Positions 12,028 through 24,167 of a stretch of 64,000 nt of DNA are shown here, piece by piece. This DNA comes from Mixophyes australis (taxonomy: Eukaryota > Chordata > Amphibia > Anura > Limnodynastidae). The position numbers and the translations under genes are program-made. Under the pieces are notes generated by a model that saw only the letters and a list, made by a program, of their open reading frames with translations, did not search any database and was not told where the DNA came from. Position 1 is the first letter of the stretch. Every line of letters starts with the position of its first letter. The stretch is taken from positions 90,354,918 to 90,418,917 of the forward strand of contig JAVHZZ010000003.1 in assembly GCA_036250195.1 (NCBI GenBank), read 5' to 3'.

Positions 12028-12441
12028 TAGGGGAGAGAGGGAGACCTTAATTGTGGAGGGGGGGAGAGGGAGAAGGGGATCTTAACTGTGATTTGGGGGA
12101 GAGGGGGACCTTAACTGTGATTGGGGGGGAGAGAGGGGGACCTTAACTGTGATTGGGGGGGAGAGAGGGGGACATTAACTGTGATTGGGGGGGAGAGAGG
12201 GGGACATTAACTGTGATTGGTGGGGAGAGAGGGGGACCTTAACTGTGATTAGGGGGGAGAGAGGGGGACCTTAACTGTGATTGGGGGGGAGAGAGGGGGA
12301 CATTAACTGTGATTGGGGGGGGAGAGAGGGGGACATTAACTGTGGGGGGAGAGAGGGGGACATTAACTGTGGGGGGGAGAGGGGGACATTAACTGTGGGG
12401 GGAGAGAGGGGGACATTAACTGTGGGGTGGAGAGGGGAACA
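12028..12441 (+). repeat. About 30-bp G-rich minisatellite
   Basis: About 13 units of a G-rich repeat with consensus close to GGGGGAGAGAGGGGGACATT followed by AACTGTGATT. Length varies in the G runs. It lies inside the hAT element. Confidence 0.9.
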
Positions 12442-12659
12442 TTTACTGTGATGAGGGAGTGGGGGGAATGTAGGATGAATGTGTGATGAAGGATAGGGGG
12501 CGCATATATGGCAAAGATGGAGGGGGGCACATGTATGGGGAGGGAGGGCCCCACCAGATTAATTAGTACTGGTCCGGGGCACATGTGTGGTGAGGGGGGG
12601 CCCCGACAGATTAATTAGTACTGGGCCCCACAGTTTCTGATGGCAGCCCTGTTGACCAG

Positions 12660-14169
12660 TACAGTACAGCACCCTCTTGATGTCTGACTTGTTTATTCTG
12701 AATAATACTACAGTAGAGATTACCACAATTATGCATTTGGTGCAGAATATGGTCTTAAGTGTTATGTGCAGATTTCCCTCCTATCCCAACATGACCACAG
12801 AACAGACAGGCATCATACAGAATGGTGATGCAAAATCGGAATTTAAGGATTGTGGACAGATCTCTGGAACTTGACACCTGTGTGAAAACTGCCAGCTCTT
12901 ATACAAAATTTGATTTGCACAAAATTCTACAGCACCTCCTGTCATCTCTAACACTATAGTCAATGCTCCAGGTGAGAATGACAATTTCTAATTATTTCAT
13001 GCTTTAAAAGGGGGTTTCCTAAGTATCATTCCAACATGTCTAAATAAAAAAAGATTTTGACATGTGCCATGAGGTTGTATAATCAAAGTATGATTTTTGA
13101 AGAATGTTGCAAATAAATGTGGCTTATTAATGTAGTGTTTGCTATATTCATGTTTTGATTATATTTATTGTTTTCCTTAGTATGATATTTAATGATGTAC
13201 AATAACATATGTTTTCCTTCTAATGTTCCTGTTGCTTTTGCTGACTATAGGAAAAAAATGTTAGCTTTGGCTAAATCTTTCAATATTCTACTGTAGAGAA
13301 AACAGCAAAAGCAGGCTATATAAAAACTAAAGAGTAGATATAAATGTATTGATACATTTTAGTAGCACAGCAATGGTCAGTTTTTAAATTCAAATTTGCT
13401 TTATTTTATGTGAGTGGCAGCATGCCAATAAGTAAACAACTAGTTATTAAGTCAATTAAAATAACTGTGATGAGCTTCAAACTAAGTAATATATGGACAG
13501 AAAGATTCATTGAAATAGACAGAAAGTGGTAGAGGGAATGATACAAGACAAGGGGCAGCAGGATGAAATTTTGAGGAATTTCTTCAGAAAAGATTCCTAT
13601 CAGTAAGCAAAATCAATGAAAAGGCCTTTTGGAAAAGGCATTAGGACAGGAACTGCACTGGTATTGTACCATCAATTTACTTTAGTCCTAAGGTTATCAG
13701 TTACTTGCAGGGCAGTTTTTTCCAAATAGCTACAAGGGGGGCAACCTGTAGAACACACCAGAGGCAGGTAAGATTACAGCATCAAAACACAGTCATAAAT
13801 ATTTTGCATGTACTTGACATGGGTTAACCTTTATGACCAAATCTCAAACAAAAGATAAACCACTCACAGATTGATTATTTGATTACTTCTATTCAGTGAA
13901 ACTCCTCATCTCATGTATGAATAAAAACTGCAGACTCATTTCACTAAGGGACACGTCACAAGATAAATGCATAGACAGAACCCATTAAATAAAGAAGACT
14001 AAGCAGAATAGAACAAAACGTTATTTACCTAGAAGCATTCACAGCTTCAGGCATCCTCATAGGAAGCATTTCTATGTGCTTTGGCGGAAGATTGCACGGA
14101 ATCCATGAATTATTATATATGCATAAAAAGCAAGTGAAACGATACAATGTGCTTTGGAAAGATAATCGT
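12660..14169. other. Unrecognised stretch
   Basis: Nothing was recognised beyond short AT-rich low-complexity DNA. No open frame here has a recognisable motif. Confidence 0.45.
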
Positions 14170-14274
14170 TCATCGTTGCAGCGTACACACTAATGCGATG
14201 TCAGGCCGAACGGTCATTTATCGTTTGATTTGCCCGATAATCAGCTGAAAACACTGTAGTGTGTACCCAGCTTT
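14170..14274. mobile_element. Harbinger-type MITE end fragment
   Basis: The block ends CTGTAGTGTGTACCCAGCT followed by TTA. That matches the right end of the Harbinger-type element at 27924-29652 (GTAGTGTGTACCCAGCT). An inner GCGTACACACTA lies about 90 bases upstream, so this may be a short deleted copy. Confidence 0.5.
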
Positions 14275-16744
14275 ACTCCACTTCCCTGCCTCACACTTCC
14301 CTTAAGCTCACCCTAGTCCTTTGTTACTATCTACACCTCTATTTTACACCTCCTGCACTCCAGGCCCCTGTTACTCCCCTCTCTCCATAGTAACTGCTTA
14401 CTACTTGCTACTCCTTTTTCTTCAACACATAGATACAGCCAATTGAAAACCACTGCTGATCACCAGCTGCCCAATGATAACCAGACCATTTCTACACCCA
14501 GCCATCATGAACCTGCAAGGTAAAACACAGGTAAGTGAATATACACACGCAACACTAGGTTATACTGCCTACCATTTGGCACTACATTAACAACATACAT
14601 TTACTTATACATTTTGCACCACTTTACATAATTCTGGAAAGTTGGCCATATTTGTCAAATTAATTAAAATTTATTGTGCAGCCCAATGTTTCTTTCTGAA
14701 CTGACTGCTACAAAACGCATTATATAGAGGCCTAATATTTGAAAAAAATGTTTTAGTGCTGAGTCTGTGATAGTGAAGCACATAGCTGTAGATATTTACA
14801 TAAAGCTATACTTCTAGGAAATATTACAACAGATCATTGCATCCATACATAAATAACAAAAATATATAAAAGAAATTAAGCTTATTAATATATCCATGTG
14901 ATGATTATGTAGTATATCTAATGACTGATTGTTATTTTCTGTTGAAATTATGTATGACAATGTATATATTTTATGTAACCTCTCAAAGTATGCTTTGCTG
15001 ACTGACGTAGGTGACCTGTGCAATTAACAAAAAGTCTTTTGAAACTAGCCAGATAGATAGGGATCACGGGGAAAGTTTGAAGGCCCAATGCTGTAAACCA
15101 TCTAGCCATTCAAAGCAGATCAGAGGTGAGAGATTCTCTGAGGTGCCCAACATATATCTTCGTGATAGATAATTTACTTTGGAAAGCTCTGTGTCATTTT
15201 GGGAATCAATCTGATTTAATTGAAAGTGTGATTCCTAAGGTGGTGAGGCTTGTAGTTTCACAACATCTGGAGAGCCACAGGTTGGCCAGACCCGAGCGTT
15301 CACTGATTACTTGGCTTTCCATATGTGATGTACTTTTCATTTTTCAAAAAAGGTGCCAGCATTCCAGGATCCAGACAAGCAGTGACTGAACTCAAGACAC
15401 TACCTAATGATTCTGCTGGGATAATCCTGATTTTGTCCCACACAGTCAGGTCTTAGTGCCAACTGCAGTGACATTAAGGAGGTATATTCCTCTTCATGCT
15501 GCATTGCTCATGAATGGTGGAACATTGTGCACCTGACAGTGCTGGGTACAGCATTGCTAGTGTTTTTTAAAGAGCAAGCTGTTCAAGGGTGTCATAGCAC
15601 TGTCTAAAAGCAACAGCCAGTCCCACTTCTGTGGCACCTACTGACAATTTGGTCTCTTCTATTACATGGGGCAACTTTTGGAATATTTTCCAGGGGTAAT
15701 TTAAATGTCAATTCGACTCTGGACACATCTATTTCAAGAATCACAACTTTAAATTTTGATCTTTTGTTTACAAAAATGTGTGATTAAAAAAACTTAGCGG
15801 AAACCCACTAATGCCTCCACAATTCCACCCTCTTTCTTGAATATTTAAAATATGTCTACTGCTACTAAACTGAATATCATTTTTGCATTTGTCTACATAA
15901 ACAGGTGCAACTAGTCCTTGTCATGCATGGATCACCCCTGTCCACATAGCATTAGTAACAAAGATCTGTTCTTTGCTCAGCACTGTCTTTCAACACTATT
16001 CAGAAGAATAAACAAACTCACACATAATCTTGAGTTCATAAATGCTATCCATTGAATGACCACTTTCCACACACCAGATTGGGGGAGTGAATTATTTAGT
16101 TTGAAAAATATATGAGAATAAAATGTTTAAACGGGTATGAGTTAAACTAGGAGATGATATATCAATGACATAATCATCCTAAATACTATGGATTAGCAGT
16201 TATCTGAGTGTTTCATCACATAACATTATAATGGCTGTTTCCATAAAGCATTGAAGAACATAAATGCATTGACATAACTGATATGATAAAAGCTTTATAA
16301 AAAATGTACTTCTACAGTTTGTAGAGTGTTCCAAGCTCATGACTGTGACTTAACAAATTAATTTTCTTTTTAAATTCGTTATCTGACGTACGGAGCTGCT
16401 GATTTTTGTGCTGAATTAACACTTCTGATATCCTTGAACTATAAAAAAAATTAAGGAAAGAAAGTAGATTATTTTTGCATATTGCTTTAATTATTTTTTT
16501 GTATTTATTATTATTTTTCCATTTTTCTTAATTGTGAAATATGTACGGGGAAATACGCTGGTCAACGTGATTTTTAGCAAGAAACCTGGATAGTGACTCT
16601 AGCGCAGTTTTAAATTCTGAATTCAAATATGTAATTAAAATTGTTCCATCAGCAATAGTGTGTTTGTGGTAGTTACTTTTTTTCATATTTTAGTGTTCTT
16701 TATGGCCTGTCATACACACACAGGCAGACAGGGGCATACAATCA
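14275..16744. other. Unrecognised stretch
   Basis: No gene was recognised. Near 15240-15300 is a short block (TGTAGTTTCACAACATCTGG) that looks like a fragment of a dispersed repeat. An 87-codon frame at 15126-15389 spans it and is not convincing as a gene. Confidence 0.4.
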
Positions 16745-16904
16745 ATATATGGAGGCTCTTGGACATAAACACTGGCCGGATAATAGGAAATTGTTCATAG
16801 ACTCATCAAAAATTTGAAGGCTGTGCTTCTGCATAACGGCAATAAATTCCCATCAATACCTGTAGCTCTTGACGCTGATATGAAAAACATATAAAAATAT
16901 AAAT
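16745..16904 (+). pseudogene. Decayed transposon-associated protein gene, left part
   Basis: The translation includes MEALGHKHWPDNRKLFIDSS and then, after a frameshift near 16811, LKAVLLHNGNKFPSIPVAL. I recognise this as a family of uncharacterised predicted proteins common in fish, frog and arthropod genomes and probably carried by a DNA transposon. The biochemical role is unknown to me. The gene is interrupted here by an L1 insertion and resumes at 19722. Any further N-terminal part is not recognisable. The family match is from memory. Confidence 0.6.
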
Positions 16905-18353
16905 AAATTTGCTCTCCCAGATTAAAAGTGATTTTGAAGCTTGGAGTCAACATCTTATATAATGTATAGGCCGCATTAATTCAATCAAAATGAACACCTT
17001 ACCTAGATTACTATATCTGTTTCAAGCCCTACTCATACGCATTCCTCCACATGTTTTCAAATTTTTGCGATACTACACATCACAATTCATATGGGGCAGA
17101 AAGCGCCCAAGAGTCCGGCTCCTCATCCTGCAGTGATCGGCACGGGGTGGTGGCTTAGGTGTACCCAGTTTTAGACATTAATTTTAGCGACGCAACTTGC
17201 CCCATGTGTGTTATGGAACTTTCCTAGCTCCCCCAGAGTTTGGGTCTCGATTGAAGCAGAAAGTTTGGGTATCTCTTCCCCCTCCTCTCTACTGTGGCTC
17301 CCTTGCACTAGTTGTCCACAGTCCGCTTCTCATTACACAATTGTAGCACACTTGCTAACTCTTTGAGATTGAGCAAACGTAAAATTTAAGCTCGCCCCTG
17401 CTCCCAGCCCGATCATTCCACTCTTTGATAACCCTAAATTTCCACCAGGATGTTTCATTCCATCCTTTGAACATTGGAAGTGGAAAGATGTGCACTACCT
17501 CAACGATATCACCAAAGACACCTCATTTGCCTCATTCGAAGACTTAAAAACAAAACTTAATACTCCAAACGTATACTTTTCCCAATACCTATAATTAAGA
17601 AATGTTCATTCTACCACTAAATTAACTTTAGGTAGTAGACAGTTGACCTTTATCAAATCACTTTCTGTCTGGCAGTTTTCTACCAAGGTCTCATTTTCTT
17701 ATTATACTGGTAACTCAGAGTCCCTGATTTGGATGACCAAGATTCTCATGAGCGGGCTTGGGAGAGAGACCTGGGAGGACCAGTAGATAATGAAGACTGG
17801 GAGGAAATAAGAGCTAACACAACCTTCAGTTCAATTTGTGTAAAATTCAAAGAAAACGGTTGTAAACTTATTTATCGATGGTACTTGATTCCAACCAAAC
17901 TACAAAAAAAATCTTCCCAGAATCATCTAGCACATGCTGGAGGGGTTGCAGGACAGAAGGATCCTTCCTCAATATCTGGTGGCAATGTCCCAAACTTACC
18001 CCCTTCTGGATGGAACTTCGGAACTGTGCTTCACTGCTACTGCAACTTGACATCCCCTATTCTCAGAGGTTTTTCTTCCACTCTCTTGGGATTCCATTGG
18101 CTACCAAATAACAAATGAAGATGTTTCGCCACATAGTCTCTGCTGCCCCGTGTCAAATAGCCACTGATTGGAAGCAGCCCATTTCGCCAACACTGCAGAC
18201 AATTTTCAGCAGAGTGTGGTACAGGTATCAAATAGAATACATGACATGAATCATCCACAATACCTCTAAATCATTTAATAAGGTACAGGCACCATGGTGT
18301 TAGGTCCGTCTGATCACGTGACCTGAGAGGCGGGGAATTCAAATTTCCCCTAC

Positions 18354-18390
18354 TATTTAGTCTTCACTCTGACACTCTCCTGTGCCAGAG
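18354..18390 (+). promoter_or_regulatory. LTR promoter module: TATA box plus hairpin
   Basis: TATTTAG (18354) is followed by CTCTGACAC (18367-18375) and GTGCCAGAG (18382-18390), a 9-bp inverted repeat with one mismatch. The 3' arm starts 28 bases after the TATA start. Its sequence is close to the corresponding arm in the LTR at 31807. Confidence 0.5.
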
Positions 18391-18470
18391 CAACAAGTGA
18401 ACTTAGCATCTGGCTGCTCCTGATTCCTGTGCTTTCCCTGTGCACTTCTCCCTGTGAATATTGGCTGATT

Positions 18471-19010
18471 TTCTGTGTACCGACCTGGCTTGTCTGATTA
18501 ACCCTGCATCTGCTGAATCCCTGGCAACACGCACTGGCTGACTTTCTGTGTACCGAACCGGCTTGTCTATTTTACCCTGCATCTGCTGAATCCATGGCAA
18601 CACGCACTGGCTGACTTTCTGTGTACCGAACCGGCTTGTCTATTTACCCCTGCATTTGCTGAATCCCTGGCAACACGCACTGGCTGACTTTCTGTGTACC
18701 GACCCGGCTTGTCTGATTAACCCTACATCTGCTAAATCCCTGGCAACACGCACTGGCTGACTTTCTGTGTACCGACCCGGCTTGTCTATTTTACCCTGCA
18801 TCTGCTGAATCCATGGCAACACGCACTGGCTGATTTTCTGTGTACCAACACGGCTTGTCTATTTAACCCTGCATTTGCTGAATCCCTGGCAACACACACT
18901 GGCTGATTTTCTGTGTACCGACCTGGCTTGTCTGATTAACCCTATATTTGCTGAATCCCTGGCAACACTCACTAGCTGACCTTCTGTGTACTGAACCGGC
19001 TACAGTTCCT
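18471..19010 (+). repeat. 73-bp tandem repeat, eight units, inside the solo LTR
   Basis: TTCTGTGTAC marks unit starts at 18471, 18544, 18617, 18690, 18763, 18836, 18909 and about 18982, an exact 73-base spacing. Units share GGCTTGTCT and CTGGCAACAC with scattered substitutions. Confidence 0.95.
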
Positions 19011-20546
19011 GACTCTTCTCGTGTTTGTCTCCTCGTGCCTCTCTACTAGATAGCAAGGTACGTCTGGCTTCATACTTCTTACAATTCAGCTGTTTAATAT
19101 CCAGCTAGACTAGGCCTACTGTGTTCCCAGAACCGTTCACCTTACTACTATCTCTCTATCACACCGGTGGGCTAACCTAGGGGCCGCGACCTGCGGGCCT
19201 CTGGCAGCTAAAACCATCCCTCCTTGCGGCGTTTCTTGGAGAAGACCGGGGGGTCCGTTAGACTCTGCGCCCTGGGAAGGCCAGTGCCAAAACTGGTTGG
19301 TAGCTGTCTCCAGTGAGACATAACACATGGGCCTTATACTTCCAAATCAAAACTCCTTTCACCACATAAGTCTACATTCTCTGCATTGGAGCATCGCTCC
19401 ATCTTGACCCTCCCTTCCACTCCCCATCTTATCCTTCCCATCTCCTCTTCTGTCTTTTCTAGATTGTTTCTTTCACCCTTGGGCGACCCGCCACACCGCA
19501 TTCCCTCTTCACTCTCGTTTTGTCTAACTTCTTTGTTTGAAGTTTCTTCTTTCTCTCTTTATAAATAAATTTGGGTCAGCACCCTCACCCTTTTTTTTAT
19601 TTCTAATAAGATGCTGCATGACTTAATTCATGTATATTCATTTGCTATTTGTAACCCATTGCTGCATAGAATGATACTTACTGTTGACCCTTGAAAAAAT
19701 AAAATCTTAAAAAAAAAAAAAGAAAATATGAATTTGCTTTTAGCAAAAATCCAGTCTGAAAAATATAACTGGAATATCTGTGGGGATTTGAAGGTCATTG
19801 CTTTATTGCTTGGTTTGCAACTTGGGTACTCTAAATTCTGCTGTTTCTTGTGTGAATGGGACAGCAGGGATATGAAGCCTTACTACTTTAGAAAACGATG
19901 GTCTAAACGTGAATCTCTTATTCCTTAGCAGAAAAATGTGTTAAATACCCCTTTAGTGGATTTCGAAAAAGTGTATTTACCTCCACTGCATATTAAACTA
20001 GGACTGATGAAACAATTTGTAAAAGCAATTGATAAAACTTTGCTGAATGTATGCACTTGACATCTAAATTTCAAAAAGTAAGTGATGCAAAACTGAGAAA
20101 AGGAATATTTTTAAAGCCACATTTAAGGTCAGTAATGGATGATGAAAATTTTCAGGAACTGTTAAAACCACTGGAAAAAACAACCTGGTTGTCATTCAAA
20201 AATATCTGTTCTTGTTTTATTGGAAGTCATAAAGCAGAAAACTTTTGTGATATAGTGAGTGAACTAGTGAATTCATGCAAAGCTATGGCATGGAACTTCA
20301 CTTCTTGGACTCCCACCTAGACTTCTTCAAAGAAAATCCTAGGGCTGTCAGTGATGAGCATGGCAAACGTTGCCATCAGCAGATTTCTATGATGAAAAAG
20401 AGGCACCAACAGGGCCGTCTCTTCCATTGGGCACGATGGGCAGGTGCCCGGGGGCCCTGCAGGCAAGGGGGGCCCGTCCGAATCCTTTTTTTAAAAAATA
20501 CTTACCTTGCGGTCACATCAGCGGTGATCCAGCTCCCTCCCTGGTC

Positions 20547-20628
20547 CCCTCTTCCGTGCTGTGGTTGCAGTGAATGCTGGGCGTGATGTCACGCCCAGCA
20601 TTCACTGCAACCACAGCACGGAAGAGGG
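20547..20628. repeat. Perfect 40-bp inverted repeat with 2-nt centre
   Basis: The left arm (20547-20586, starting CCCTCTTCCGTGCTGTGG) is the exact reverse complement of the right arm (20589-20628). Only TG separates them. It forms the core of the hAT element at 20410. Confidence 0.97.
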
Positions 20629-20691
20629 CAGAAGAGATTCAGCGGCGCGGAAAAAAAAGAGGATCGGACTTAAGGTAAGTTAAGGGGACCC

Positions 20692-20693
<2 letters not shown>

Positions 20694-20742
<49 letters not shown>

Positions 20743-20794
20743 AAAAAAAGTGATTATATATATAACCACGTTTTTTTTTACATACATATATATT

Positions 20795-20828
<34 letters not shown>

Positions 20829-20830
20829 TA
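20694..20830. repeat. (TA)n and (AC)n microsatellites
   Basis: A TA dinucleotide run (about 20694-20739) and an AC run (about 20801-20828), both inside the hAT element. Confidence 0.9.
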
Positions 20831-21022
20831 TTTATATATATATATATATTTATTTTTTAGGGGCCCGGTACACTGCATTGCCCGGGGGCCCATAAAGTAG
20901 TTAAGGTGGCCCTGGGTACCAAGGCAAATGGAGTTCCAGTATGATGACTGTTTATTGCCGGACCATGAAAGAGACATCCCAAAGACAAAATATGCCCAAA
21001 AATCATCATTTACAACTTTTTA

Positions 21023-22827
21023 GGTCAGCCTATCATTTAGACTTACATAAGTAATATTTTTATACAATTTTAAACATATGTCACAAAAAAATCTGCCTGA
21101 TAGAAAAAATCTGAACACATACTTGAATTCAGCACAAAAAAATACATTTAGATTCAGTTTATTTAGTTCTTGTGAAAGAAAAAAAATCTTATTTTTGTAG
21201 ACCAGTGATATTTTATAGTCTTTTTTTCATGTAGACAATAATCATATAATATATGCTTTTAATTTTGGCATGGGTCAATATTAATTCTGAACATGATGAA
21301 AAAACTGTTACTTGACTTTGACAAATTTACCATTGTATCACTGCAATGCACTTGGATAGGGCGAAATTCAATTATGTTGTTATGACCCCAGGGTGAAGAT
21401 TCAGGGTCTGACCAACAACTACACTTGCTGCATGTGTAATCTTTCCTACCAAGCACAATAAAGGTATAAGTTGAAAAAAAAATAGAAAACGCACTTGGAC
21501 TTTGTAGCACTATGCGCTCATTTGAATTAACCCCATTATTTGAGTATAGCACTGTACATATGTTAAAAATTAAAAAGTTGGAATTTAAAGAAAAGGGGGG
21601 CATATTCAATTAATAGAATTACTTTCCTACTCAAACTGAAGTTACAGGTTACTGGAAACGTTATTAATCCTTGATCAAATAATTTGGAACAAATTAAGAC
21701 AAATATCTGTTGTTTTCCCCTTTAAAGATCAAATAGGAATCTTTTTTTCTCCTGCAGTTCTCCAAAAGAAAATGTAAAAAAAAGTAATCTGAACAGATGG
21801 CCACAACCTCATATAGTACACGGTGTTTACATAGTAAATGCTTTCATTGATCAAGTACATGTTAGAAAATGAACGCTAGAATCTGATTGGTTGCTATGAG
21901 CAACACCTCCACTTCTCCTTTTCAGAAGTTCGTTAGATCTACCCCTTAAAATTTTAGTAGAATACAGTTTTATTTTTTAACCTTCAACATAGCCACCACT
22001 TATAACATGTTTTCCATAACATACAATTTATCCTTTTCTTTACTGTCAGCATTTTCTATCAGTTGAAGGATCTGAAAAGAAATAAACAATAATTAATCCC
22101 ACATTAACAACACTAATACATAAAAAAAACTTTTAAGATTTCATCTTTTGCTGTATAGCCTCTTAAGATTTAAGTCAGCTGGAGGGGGTCACAACACACT
22201 CAGCCAAATAGAGGTGAATAGATAGGAATGTTTATAGTCATCATAATCAATGCATATCAAAGCACCAGATCTACAGCAAACGCAAGAGTTTTTCCTCCTA
22301 AAAGATGTATCTACAGATGCATTTATGTCTAATTGTGTCGCAATTCCGCTAAAATATGCGACTCCCGTTCCACCTAGTCCAGGCGTAAAAAGACGCAAAT
22401 CAATGATACACAAAAAACTACATATGAATGTATGTGCATTTTTGGTGTGGAAATACTTATCTTACACAGAAAAAAAATCAGACGTCCATCTATAAATAAG
22501 CAATTTTATGAGTAGCTTAGTGTTGTCAATTTTTTTCTGATTGCTTGATCTTTTTGCTAACAGAAAAAAAGTTATTTTGTACTGACTGTCGGTACAATTA
22601 TCAATAATTGTTACTGATGTATATGTTGTACTTAATATTATATACAGAATAGTAGTGTGAGTAAGGTGCTATATTTTTACTGTATGAGGAAACTTAACTC
22701 TCGTGCTTCTGAAAATGAATTGGCGACAAAGTATGAAGCCCCTCAAATTCGATGAATTACAAAAATTCACTAACTCATCTCAAAACATATTAATATTTAA
22801 CTGGTGTTTGAATGAATATTTTTAGTT
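21023..22827. other. Unrecognised stretch with one dispersed-repeat fragment
   Basis: No gene was recognised. Around 21868-21950 is GAATCTGATTGGTTGCTATG and neighbouring sequence, a widespread amphibian-type repeat fragment. The remainder is AT-rich. A 116-codon minus-strand frame (21259-21609) has no motif I recognise. Confidence 0.45.
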
Positions 22828-23068
22828 TGTCTGTGTGGAGTTTGCATGTCCTCCCCGTGTTTGCATGGGTTTCCACCAGATGCTCTGGCTTCCTCCCACG
22901 CTCCAAAAACATACAGGTAGGTTAATTGGCTGCTATCAAATTGACACTAGTCTCTGTCTATGTGTGTGTGTGTGTGTGTTAGGGAATTCAGACTGTGAGC
23001 TCTAATGGAGCAGGGACTGATGTGGGTGAGCATTTTGGAATTAGTGGCGCTATATAAATAAATAATTG
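22828..23068 (+). repeat. V-SINE-like SINE, 5'-truncated
   Basis: The copy starts in the conserved centre (CTGTGTGGAGTTTGCATGTC) and runs to the tail TGGCGCTATATAAATAAAT. The tRNA-like head is missing. It contains a TG run at about 22963-22979. Confidence 0.7.
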
Positions 23069-23201
23069 ATGACAATGTTTAGGTACAGTCATGTTGTCTT
23101 CTGTTTCTTGTCCATTTAGGTTATTATAATGCAGCATAAATCATATATTTAAGCAGACTGACACTTATATTGTAAATTAAGTAGTGAAAGATATTAATCA
23201 C

Positions 23202-23480
23202 GGGCCTGGATCATTCAAGGCAAAAAATTAGTGCATTTTTTCCTGGACAAAATCATGTTACAATGCAAGGGGTGCAAATTAGTTTACTATTTTCCACATA
23301 AGATAATACTGGCACTCAAATACTTCATAGCTTTATTTGTACACTGAATTTAAAGTTGATCTAGAGCATGCCTTACCCCAACTATAAATCTGCCATCACC
23401 TCCCTCTCCAATGCAACGTGGCTTTGTCCAGGATCAAACTTACTTATTTTTTGCCATACTTTGCTCATTGAATGAGGCCC
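23202..23480. mobile_element. MITE of the GGGCCT..ATTCA family
   Basis: The ends GGGCCTGGATCATTCAAGG and TTGAATGAGGCCC are inverted. The interior shares ATGTTACAATGCAAGGGGTG and the ACTGAATTTAAAGTTGATCT block with the copies at 24168 and 44951. Non-coding. Confidence 0.65.
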
Positions 23481-23919
23481 ACTGATTGCAACCTGCCTTT
23501 GGTTTTAAACGCACATATTTCGGCTTTGCGCACGCCCAAATTCATCCAGGCACGGATCCCAAGATACGCTGTTTAATTCGGGTGTAGGTCTCCAGTGCTC
23601 TACTAAGATACTGCACAATGCATCCAATACCTATGCAGATTATTTATTTACCAAAGAAGGCAAAGAAAAAAAATATTTACTGTAATATAATATTACTGCC
23701 ACCTTTTCATAATAAAGGCATTAATGATCAAACAGTAATAAAAAGAAAGTTATTTTCCTCATGAAATACATTTCTTAGTATGCTGTTAATGTACATTTTT
23801 TACAGTTCTTCCTGATTCCAAACACAGTTTATAGCGCGCATATGAAACTCTGATCACTAGTGACTAGGACTAGCCCCTTAGCTGGAGCAGGAGATACGAC
23901 AGAAAAACATGGAACACTC

Positions 23920-24118
23920 AGAGCTTGATTTGGATGTGGCTGCATGTTCTTGAGTTTGTAATGCCCCTACTGTATATTGACTACAGCAAATGCCCCTTAC
24001 CTGCCTTGTTCACTCCACAGGACTTCTTTTACTGGCTTATGTCCCAGTTCTGGGTAGTGATTTTTCGTACGATATGCTCAAAATTGGCAGATACGTGCCT
24101 TGATGAATCAGGCCCATG
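23920..24118. mobile_element. Possible MITE related by its right end
   Basis: The right end CTTGATGAATCAGGCCCA resembles the ends of the neighbouring MITEs, and the left end AGAGCTTGATTTGG is a weak inverted match. The interior is different, so this may be another family. Confidence 0.3.
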
Positions 24119-24167
24119 GTGTCTATATTAAAAGGTAAATGCTGTAGCTTAAGAAGTTCAAAATAAT

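Larger units (their letters stand above)
11004..12651. mobile_element. Non-autonomous hAT element with perfect 8-bp target duplication
   Basis: The inverted ends are CAGGGCCGCCATCA (11004) and TGATGGCAGCCCTG (ending 12651). They are flanked on both sides by TTGACCAG (10996-11003 and 12652-12659), the 8-bp target duplication typical of hAT transposons. There is no transposase inside. The interior holds a palindromic core (11153-11301) and a G-rich minisatellite (12028-12441). Mobilisation in trans by a hAT transposase is inferred. Confidence 0.93.
18298..19325 (+). repeat. Solo LTR of a Ty3/gypsy-type element, perfect target duplication
   Basis: The LTR runs from TGTTAGG to CATAACA, 1028 bp, and is flanked by CATGG on both sides (18293-18297 and 19326-19330). 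No internal retroelement sequence remains, so it arose by recombination between two LTRs. It contains a TATA/hairpin module (18354-18390) and eight 73-bp tandem units. It sits inside the L1 remnant. Confidence 0.9.
16905..19721 (+). mobile_element. 5'-truncated L1-type LINE (ORF2 end and 3' UTR), split by a solo LTR
   Basis: Translated pieces match the C-terminal region of L1 ORF2, including GRINSIKMNTLPRLLYLFQ at about 16965-17025. Near 17930-17990 a CWRGC-type motif is followed by FLNIWWQCPKLTPFW. Several stops and frameshifts make it dead. After the inserted LTR (18298-19325) the 3' UTR resumes and ends with AATAAA at 19698-19703 and a poly(A) run to 19721. Similar AT-rich sequence (about AATTTGCT) flanks both ends and may be a decayed target duplication. 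The LINE landed in the coding region of the gene at 16745/19722. Confidence 0.82.
20410..20914. mobile_element. Short non-autonomous hAT element
   Basis: The ends are CAGGGCCGTCTC and GTGGCCCTG. They are flanked by GGCACCAA (20402-20409) and GGTACCAA (20915-20922), an 8-bp target duplication with one mismatch. The element contains a perfect 40-bp palindrome, ACTTACC/GGTAAGT boundaries (20500-20506 and 20674-20680), and TA and AC dinucleotide runs. It has no coding capacity. Confidence 0.9.
19722..21022 (+). pseudogene. Decayed transposon-associated protein gene, right part
   Basis: This continues the gene broken at 16904. Recognisable segments are LLLGLQLGYSKFCCFLCEWD (19805-19864), LPPLHIKLGLMKQFVKAIDK (about 19979-20036), FQKVSDAKLRKGIFLKPHL and KNICSCFIGSHKAENFCDIV, followed by HFLDSHLDFFKENPRAVSDE (about 20296-20355). 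Stops and frameshifts are present, for example TAG at 19926-19928. A short hAT (20410-20914) interrupts it in the middle of a conserved R-(H/Y)-Q-G-K-W stretch. The frame resumes at about 20917 and ends near 21022. The CxxC-containing FCCFLCEWD motif is typical of the family. No enzymatic role is known to me. Confidence 0.65.
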
